Position numbers and translations under genes: made by a program
Assembly (NCBI GenBank): GCA_029204225.1
Contig: CM055105.1
Coordinates: 10,864,551 to 10,928,550 of the forward strand
Direction: 5' to 3'
DNA length: 64,000 nt
Source: Diphasiastrum complanatum
Taxonomy: Eukaryota > Streptophyta > Lycopodiopsida > Lycopodiales > Lycopodiaceae
Shown: positions 56,668 to 64,000 of the stretch, one piece after another
Numbering within the stretch: position 1 is the first letter of the stretch
How the letters are laid out: each line of letters begins with the position of its first letter
The notes under the pieces: generated by a model
The model's input: the letters and a program-made list of their open reading frames with translations, nothing else
What the model was told of the DNA's origin: nothing
Databases searched by the model: none

Positions 56668-58150
56668 TCATATATGTAGCCTTGCGAAACAAGGCTTTTT
56701 TGTATTTGCTCCTTCATAGCATATGCATTGCTCTTTGGTAGCTTGTAAACACTCATAACCCTCAAAAGGGCTTTTCAATGGATAGTCCCGGGCTCGGACG
56801 TGAAATGATTGTACTGATAATAAATGCAATGTTAGGTCTGTTATTACATACATAAGAGACCCAATTATAGAATAATATAGGTACTCTTTTATTTGCTCTT
56901 TGGTTTGAGAACAATGTTCCTTTGACAACTTTAATCTTGGATCCATGAGAGATTTGAAAAGCTTGCAATTCAAGGACATCACATATTTTGGATAATATAC
57001 TCTGCTGACTAATATAAATAAACTTCTTGTCCATGTCTCTGTGAATTTGGATTCCAATGTAGTATTGTGCCTCACCCGAGTCAACAAATGTTTCTAATTC
57101 TTGAAATTGCATTCTTTTGACATCCTTTCTGAAATTGTCATAATTCTTAAACAACAATGTATCATCAATATATAATATAATTACTATAAAAGAGTTGCCA
57201 ATTGCCTTGAAATAGCCATTTAAATAAACTAGACTTGGCACAAAATTATGTTGCATCAAGAATGAATTAATTTTGTGAAAGCAAGCTCTAGGCAGTTGTT
57301 GGAGTCCATATAATGTTTTATGAGAGTTTGCAAACCATATGAACCAATAGCTCCATGACATTCCAAGTTGTTTTTCCAAGAGAGGTTTATACTCTTTATC
57401 CATCACTTCTTTCCAAAGGTATACATTAGCATGCTTCAAGGCTTCTTTTACAAAGGTTAATTCCTTTATAGAGGTAGATTCATCAACAAATATGGTGGTT
57501 TGTTGACCTTGGAATGACACAGGTTCAAGTTGAGGTTGCTCCTTTTGCTAATCTAAAGTAATGAACTATTGAAGAAACATGACTAGACATTTGAGATCGA
57601 ATGGTAATCAGAGAAGGGACAATAAATAATCGATCCATTTGCAATCTTGTCCTTTCTCTTTTGATTATAAAGTTGATCTTTAAGAAAAATTACATCATTG
57701 CTAACAATTTTTTTGTCAATTGCAATATCATAAAGCTTATAAGCTTTATTCTTTGAGAAGTAATCAACTTTCATATTTGAACAAAATCTATGCAACCAGA
57801 AATCGTAATATTTGGGAATGTGGGTTTAATTCCAGTCCACACCTCATCAGGAGTTTGGTTGTTCAAACCTTTAGTAGTGCATCAATTCTGAACATAGAAA
57901 GCAGTGGCTACAGCCTTGGTGTTTAATATTTTTGGTAGAGATGCATGTGCCAAAATACACGACACTTCCAATTAAAGTTCTGTTTGTTTCTTTCTACAAT
58001 GCCATTGGACTGTGGAGAGTACTTGGTTATCAAATATTCAACAATTGCAAAATTTTGACAAAATTCTTCAAATTCATTTGAAAGGTACTCTCCTTCAGCA
58101 TTGGTCTGTATTCCTTTAGTTATCTATCTATCTAAGTCCCAACGTGCTCC
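56668..58150 (-). pseudogene. Ty1/copia integrase-RT remnant 6
   Basis: Right to left: TKYSPQSNGIVERNK of integrase (about 58010), KAYKLYDIAIDKKIVSNDVI of its C-terminal region (57583-57795), the RT start VKEALKHANVYLWKEVMDKE, LYGLQQLPRACFHKINSFL, FIVIILYIDDTLLFKNYDNF (catalytic YIDD near 57160), then IGSLMYVITDLTLHL and, in another frame, GYECLQATKEQCICY of the RNase H lead-in. Several stops and at least three frameshifts are present. It differs clearly from the copia at 23-25 kb (YIDD instead of YVDD, weaker identity), so it belongs to a separate lineage. No LTR was located. Confidence 0.85.
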
Positions 58151-58337
58151 CTGTAAAACTTGAAATATTTCAGGGCTTGACATTTATGTTTCATAAAGCA
58201 TGTCATGATTTGCCAATACATAAGCACTTATAAATGTATCATTATTTCCAATGTGAGCTTTGTTGGGCCCATAAGAAATTATTAGCCTCAAATTGGAGTT
58301 AAAGATAGTTAGGTTTACTTAAGACATGGGCCATGTC

Positions 58338-58345
58338 TATAAATA
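58338..58345 (+). promoter_or_regulatory. TATA box TATAAATA
   Basis: Located in GTCTATAAATAGGC, a strong plant TATA match, 65 bases upstream of the ATG at 58410. Confidence 0.5.
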
Positions 58346-58409
58346 GGCAATTAACATCAATTTTGAAAATCTTTCGGCTCATTTGCAAATTGAGAGAACT
58401 CGGAGCCCC

Positions 58410-58607
58410 ATGTCCTCTTCCTCCTTTGTGAATGTGAGCCAACAAGATCACAATAACACATCACAGGCATTGCAATGTGGGCCTCCGACGGTTTTTTGGA
58501 AATTTTATAACCCGTCACAATTTCATGTGTCACAATCCAACACTTATGCAAAAATTCCCAATGGAACATCTAGTGGTCGACAAATTGTGGTGGCAAGTAA
58601 TTTTTGA
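58410..58607 (+). CDS. Small ORF of 65 residues behind a TATA box
   Basis: MSSSSFVNVSQQDHNNTSQA starts at the first ATG after the TATA box at 58338. It continues with GPPTVFWKFYNPSQFHVSQS and stops at 58605. It is rich in Ser, Gln and Asn, and no family is recognised. Another frame stays open downstream to 58728 (HVSFRHANVDMAWHFRERKE), so it may be the 5' part of a longer, shifted frame. The position next to a copia remnant also allows it to be the start of an LTR-driven transcript. Confidence 0.3.
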   Translation: MSSSSFVNVSQQDHNNTSQALQCGPPTVFWKFYNPSQFHVSQSNTYAKIPNGTSSGRQIVVASNF

Positions 58608-59791
58608 AATAGTCATCGCAATCCGACATGTTTCATTCCGACACGCAAACGTGGATATGGCGTGGCATTTTCGTGAAAGAAAAGAGACTTGTCATCTGAC
58701 GTGGACGTCGGATTGGTACGTCCGTTGAATTATGACGTCCACGTCAACAATTCGACAGCTTACAAATTTGATAAGACTTTTGTACGAAAAGTGGGTGTAG
58801 GGTTAGTTTCGCTAGGATAGATGTCTAACTAAAATCTAGCTGTAGATTAGTTGCTTTCTATTCTAACTTAACATCTTTCCATCAATCTAACACTATTCAC
58901 TTTCATGCCGCACTTGCAGGAGTTAAAAATGAGAGAGAGAAGATAACGAAAGAGTGAGGGAGGTGGCTCATATGTTAATACCTTTGTTCATCAAAAAACC
59001 ATAGACAATGAACAATGAAAAGCAGCAACATTCATAAAAGCATTAGAATAATGCAAAGCACATGAGGATGCTTGAGTGAGCAAATCGGTAGAGTCTCCTC
59101 CTCTCAATTAAGCATGAAAATGGAGTACAAGAGGTGCCTTTTTATTCTTGGAGAGGCCCTTGCCCCTGTGCTTCTATTGGCTATTTCATTGAGCAAAGAA
59201 TTGAAATCCTAGCTCTTCAAAGAAAACGCACTAAGGTAACCATCTGATACTTTTGTGTCATAATATTGTGAGACATACGCTATATCTTTTAAGTTTGGAA
59301 TGATTGAAATCAATAAGGAAATGATCTTTGTGTACCTAACTTTGCTGGCTTATAGGTGGCATGAGATGTTTATGGTGAAAGTAGAAGTTGTTATACAAAT
59401 AGCCTGGATTTTTCCAAATTGTTAGTAAACATAGTTGTATTTCTATACTAACACTATGCTAAAAAAGAGTGGGATGCCTATAAAGTTCAGTGTAGCTTGA
59501 ATGTATGCCATGGCAACTTAAGTTGTGAATTTGTAATGATGCTTAGGTAGCAGCATGTATGCGATGTGAATGATTCGCGGTTAATGATTTTTGATAGATA
59601 TTTCATCCCGACTTCTTGGAATATAGAGGGAGGGCTAATTGAGACCCAAAGAGGCGGAATATCATCTTGGGCCTAGGAATTGACACTGAACCATTTTTTA
59701 TTCCTCATTTAGAACACAATCCTTAGTGTGCCTGGGTCCACACATTGGCACAAGTGTGTTAGCTCAAGAGAAAAATATTTGATGCAAAACG

Positions 59792-59822
<31 letters not shown>

Positions 59823-61312
59823 AAAAAAGAAGAGAATCGTCTAAACCAAGATACACTACCATTCCAACCAAGAACACCAAACTTTTTTAGCCTGCACTCG
59901 TAAAACTGGAAGACATTGAGAAAAAGGGATAAAACAATGAAAATAATCACTAAATCACAACCTATACTTGTGGTAATGAATTTTGATGGGAGGGATGTTT
60001 CTATGGGCTTAGTTGAAAGGGGCTAACAGTGTTAGCATCATGCATTATGAAAAGCATTTTCCTCAAAAGCATGGAAAAATTATGTCATAATACATGGGAA
60101 TGTTTTTATGCTTACCGTCGGCGTCATCTAGAGCATGTAATACCATCCTAAGGGCCTTATACCGTAATACTTTAAAGCTCACCTTAGGCTGACTATACTT
60201 GAAATATCAATCTAATGTGCTGTGACTAAACCCCAAGAGAGACATGAATTTGGATAAACATCAACGAAAGTCATACCAACAAATGCTATCATCAGTTGTC
60301 TCAAGAAGATGACTTATGAACAAAAATTGTGAAAGGGTTGTCGATTTTTGTAGTTTCTCTTGTCATCAGAAGGCAAGTGAACTCTAGATGAAAGAAATGC
60401 ACCTTCAAGAACCATTTTGCGAAATAAAGGAACACTAGTGATGAGTTATGATCAAGACTACCCCTCTTCCACAAGAAAATAGTGCATACATCTTTCATAG
60501 AAAAATGTCATAAATGGGGTCGTTACTAGCCAAAAAGCAGGTGAGGAATCAAGGGACATACAAATAAATCTCTAAGATATTAGTGCAGAGAAGAGTGAGA
60601 GGAGAGAGTGAAATGTTCTAAAAGTTCAAATAGTTAAGTCTTATGAAATCTATGACAAATATGAGACCAGATTAGAACAAGACCCACGCCTTCTAGAGTT
60701 GTTGAGAACCTTAAAACATCCACCCATGCTGAGTGGGAGTCTTTGCCACTAGTACCCCTAGAATAGTGCCACTACATAGCATCATATAGTGAGATAAAGG
60801 TCCTACAAATCAAGGCATGACAGATGAGTGCCGACCACGACAATATTGTCCCATACTTCGCTTCACTGGACTCTATGTGAGCATCATAGGACTCGATACT
60901 ACGGTACGTGGGCTTCGAACTGGAGACTTAGCATTAGAGGCCGATAATGAGGGATTTTGGGTAAGGGCTACACTATGCATCAAGATAAATCAACCATGGA
61001 TATAAGTGACCACACGGATCTTACAATTGCAACCTATTGAGCAAGCGTTAGCCTCGATAGACTTCCCATGACAAGTATGGCACTAAGTGACCTACCCCTA
61101 CCAGGAGACTTCTGTCAGGTAGTATGACAAGGAGTGGCTTATTACCACTTTTATAGCCCTTATGTCCAGCATTTTTTCATTCCAGGTTATTGATTGTTTT
61201 GAGTCAAAGAAAACACAGATGAGAGCTGGATGATGGGTTGTGTCAAGAACAAGGACTTACCATATTTTCAATAGTAACCATATGGGTCTGGTGGCCATTC
61301 CTGATAATCTTG
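58608..61312. other. Long stretch without a recognised gene
   Basis: It holds a poly-A tract (59790-59820, about 31 A), an ACGTGGACGTCGG ... GACGTCCACGTC inverted pair at 58700-58754, and an unassigned 62-codon ORF at 60817-61005 (MTDECRPRQYCPILRFTGLY). Nothing ties these to a known element. Confidence 0.4.
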
Positions 61313-63103
61313 TTAATCTACAAATGGGTAGTCGACACATTCCATTGGAGAATCACATGAATAAGTTGGTTGATATTGATCTTCATAGATCAGTGAAACT
61401 GCACCCAATGTCATAGACTCCCCCAATTTGTACTGTGAATATGACGTGTTTGCTTGACTATTTTGTAGATCTAAGTATTCATGGTATTCTTGAACTTGAA
61501 TACTCTCATCCATAGTCAATCTTACCAATTGCGTAGACATTGTAGGCACTGATTCTTGCTGTATAATTGGTCTTTTTGGGGTTGAATTCCCTAGATTTGG
61601 CCTTTTAGATGTAGTTATACCCAGATTTGGGGTTGGTTCGGGGGTCAGTTGCATCATGGAACAATCAGACTTTGGTTGAATTTTGTTCGTTGATGTTAAA
61701 GCTGATTGGCAATTGTCAACCTTAGCCTTCTACTCAAGATTGCACTTCCCACTTGAAGGCTGCATGATTGTGCTATTTTGTGGACCTTTTGCTGAATTGC
61801 CTTCAAGTTGCTTCGTTGACACTGGTTTCCTTAAAGATTCTTCACCAAAAAATCCTTGCATTGATTGCGCCAAGAGTCTTGATAGAACCTGCTGGACTTC
61901 CTCCAGTGTCAATTTCTTGACTTCCTCAACTATCATTGGCTTGATGAATTCTACCAGCTCTGTTTCTGTGATGTCATTTTTCTTTTCTCTATGGGTGTGT
62001 CTATGTACTTTGGGACTCTTGCCGAACTGTCCTCCTCTTCACTTGTTTTAGAACCTGGTGGCTTTAGGATTTTTCGTTTGTAGTGCATTCTGTTTGTAGG
62101 TGGATCGGTCAACACAGGTACATGTCGATCTACATAAGTCGTATGTCTCCTGGCTATTTGTGGATTCCGCATCAGACAATCTTGGCATGGATGGTTAACT
62201 CTGCATTGTACACACCAGGGTTCGAATGTTGATGGATTCCCTTGATGTGGACATCCGACTCGACGATGTTTTCTTCCACATCCATAGCATCTTACTGAGT
62301 GTAGTATACCATTGCCACTAAGTTGATAGGCATACACTGGTAACAGATGCCCCTTAGCATATTCCACAAAATAAATTGGTAGGCTATTATGGTCTTTCTT
62401 GGAGTTCGGAGACATGCAAGATGATATGACCAATACTTCTACCTTGCCACTGGTTGTTAATGAAACTCGTGATTTAGATTAATCCATCCCTTTGGTGAGC
62501 TTCTTGCCGGCTTGATTCTTCTTCGGACCTTTGAACCCTTGTATTTGGCTGTCAGACCTTTTGCTCCACATTTTGTCCGTATTGCGGATTCTTGATTGGA
62601 CATCTTGCACTCAGATGATCTCCAAAGCAATATGTGCATTTGTCCTTCTCAAAAAACTTAATTGTGTGAGCATAAGCTTGCTGATAGTCGCTTGTTGCAC
62701 CTTATGCCCTTGCCTCTGTCCACTTAGTTGTCTCCCATGAGGTTTTATTCTTGCTTGTTGATCATTGCTCGTTGATGGCTCTTGTTCCTCTAATTCCCCA
62801 TCCGAGGATTCAACAATGTGATAGGAAAAGTACATCATCTCGTGGAAGATCTACAATTCCATCATGGCAGCATCCTTATAGAGTTGTCCAAGTGAAACAT
62901 ATGATGCTAAATTTGCCATACCAGATTTGATATTTTTGGACAGTACAACATGGTACTTTGCCATGATGATCCGTTCGAGAAGCGGTGGATTTTAATCTTT
63001 TACTAGGTGGTAGATCCGATGGGTGTAGTCTTGGATTGTCTCATCGAGGAACTTTTGCAACTTAGAAAATTTTGCAAGGATGGTCTCCATGGCTCAGCAC
63101 TGT
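61313..63103 (-). pseudogene. Gag-like polyprotein with Cys/His motifs (gypsy-type, decayed)
   Basis: An ATG at 63091 opens METILAKFSKLQKFLDETIQ, then DYTHRIYHLVKD, ERIIMAKYHVVLSKNIKSGM and ASYVSLGQLYKDAAMMEL, a capsid-like helical region. Next are an acidic stretch (SSDGELEEQEPSTSNDQ) and FFEKDKCTYCFGDHLSARCP, a CCHC-like knuckle. A second Cys/His cluster follows at about 62330-62170 (CYGCGRKHRRVGCPH, CVQCRVNHPCQDCLMR). The tail is basic and Pro/Ser-rich, ending at 61313 (CDSPMECVDYPFVD). Stops and frameshifts occur near 62990, 62860, 62590 and 61950. No RT or integrase follows within the window on this strand. Confidence 0.65.
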
Positions 63104-63330
63104 AATGTTACAAAGGTAATTGGATTATGGATTACTTCAATGAAGGTGCAATGACTGGTATACATTTGGATGCATCTGCTAAATGGATTTCATGGTAAGT
63201 GATAGGCTGTATCTGGGTTTCTAGTCCTAATTCCTTAACCATTGTTTCTGTTATTAAGTTGATACTGGATCCTGAATCTATTAGGATTCTATCTATGTGA
63301 AGAATTGCCAAAAATTGGCAAATCTAGCTT
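63104..63330 (-). pseudogene. Retropepsin-like fragment upstream of gag
   Basis: ILIDSGSSINLITETMVKEL, then YHEIHLADASKCIQMYTSHC, match the start and middle of a gypsy-type aspartic protease (D-S/T-G followed by hydrophobics). The frame runs with a single TGA (63100) into the gag-like METILAKF. Protease normally follows gag, so the order is unusual. It is cut on the right by the LTR of the next element. Confidence 0.6.
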
Positions 63331-63968
63331 GATAAAAAACAATGTAGTATAATGTAAATTTTGTACATAAGTGGATTCCACACATGTGAGGCCAAGATGC
63401 CACATGGAAATCCACTCCCAATTTAGGTTAGGTCAAGTCCATAGGGTTGGCCATGTCATTTTGGTAGTGATTCCTAGTTTATAGGACCTAAATCCTAGAT
63501 TTAAGGTGAAAATTTGACCAACTAGCTATCTACCAAGCATGACTCTAGGAAATAGACTAGGGTTTCAATTTAGGGAATAAGGGTGAGTTAACTTCCTTAT
63601 TACATGCTGGAAATCCACCTAACTTCAAGAAGGAAGTCGAATTTGCTATGTATTCCAAGCTCCCATAGTGAGAAGACAGAAAGTTTTTGGAGCTCATTGG
63701 CAATCTCAAGCTAGTTCACTATGTACATTGAGTTTTTGTGATCCAAATGAAACCAAATCAATTTATACTTGTTTCTCAGGTTGAAGGCCGTACTATAGCC
63801 TTTGGTACACACGTGTGGGCTCGGATTTCAAGGTTGATCAATGCTTTTGATTGTTAATGCTTGTTGTTTGTCAAATTGCCAATCTAGATCAACTTTTGTG
63901 TGTCTAGTTTTTTGACTCTTGTGGATCTTTTGTAGATCCATTTATGGTCCTAAAGTAGTACTTTCACA
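63331..63968 (+). mobile_element. 5' LTR of a copia-like element (left edge approximate)
   Basis: The right end TACTTTCACA is fixed by the primer site that follows. The left end is probably near 63363 (TGTACATAAGTGG), after the protease frame is lost. CCACACATGTGAGG near 63385 resembles CCACACGTGTG of the LTR at 27868-28690. The body of the element lies beyond the right edge. Confidence 0.65.
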
Positions 63969-63981
63969 TGGTATCAGAGCC
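63969..63981 (+). promoter_or_regulatory. Primer binding site, initiator-Met tRNA type
   Basis: TGGTATCAGAGCC, directly after the LTR end, sets plus-strand orientation for the element that continues past 64000. Confidence 0.9.
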
Positions 63982-64000
63982 AAGTACAAGAGCATAAGCC

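Noticed and set aside
59790-59820. Poly-A tract as the tail of a processed pseudogene or LINE
   Set aside because: No coding sequence or target duplication was found next to it, so it is left as a simple repeat.

Overview
The window reads as nuclear DNA of a land plant. The evidence is Ty1/copia and Ty3/gypsy elements with initiator-Met tRNA primer sites, hAT transposases of the plant BED-DUF659 type, and spliced GT-AG genes. There are long GA/GT microsatellites and no rRNA, tRNA, organellar or bacterial-style operon. The species cannot be fixed. A Helentron-type (HLE2) Helitron remnant and an overall load of decayed transposons would suit a large, repeat-rich genome such as a fern, lycophyte or gymnosperm; that is inference only.

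Layout. 1-1789: left-hand end of a minus-strand LTR retrotransposon (leader, primer site, 1.25 kb LTR). 1790-9490: small charged ORF, intron-bearing hAT transposase pseudogene (minus), then a patchwork of TA arrays, ACGCGTCC-rich units, GGTACC palindromes, a second copy of the small ORF, a long inverted repeat and a 0.5 kb fold-back element. 10.2-12.4 kb: second hAT pseudogene (plus). 14.1-15.7 kb: start of an ordinary spliced gene (minus) whose later exons are not visible. 17.4-19.8 kb: HLE2 Helitron remnant. 20.3-21.2 kb: tail of a canonical Helitron with its 3' hairpin and CTAG end. 23.0-34.6 kb: nested, mostly minus-strand copia fragments, one gypsy RT, one Harbinger-like MITE and an unexplained ORF block flanked by a 36-bp inverted repeat. 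34.6-38.7 kb: non-coding LTR element with 212-bp LTRs. 39.3-43.7 kb: degraded multi-domain gene cut by a textbook solo LTR (5-bp ATTAA duplication) and by a second LTR fragment. 44.5-47.9 kb: more copies of the first LTR family and promoter-like segments. 48.2-54.1 kb: the best host locus, a five-exon gene for a 166-residue basic coiled-coil protein, with a divergent ORF upstream. 56.7-58.2 kb: copia remnant. 61.3-63.4 kb: gag/protease block in unusual order. 63.3 kb to the end: the 5' LTR and primer site of a further copia-like element.

Functional content. Almost everything is mobile-element sequence at different stages of decay, inserted into one another. Three LTR copies of one family allow its exact ends to be read, and these show where it broke older coding sequence. 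Only the loci at 14.1-15.7 kb and 49.7-54.1 kb look like host genes, and only the second can be read complete, with all five exon phases agreeing. No obvious novel enzyme system is present. The most unusual items are the two Helitron classes side by side, the degraded unknown gene at 39-44 kb, the ORF block at 29-30 kb, and the long hairpin at 8.25-8.80 kb.
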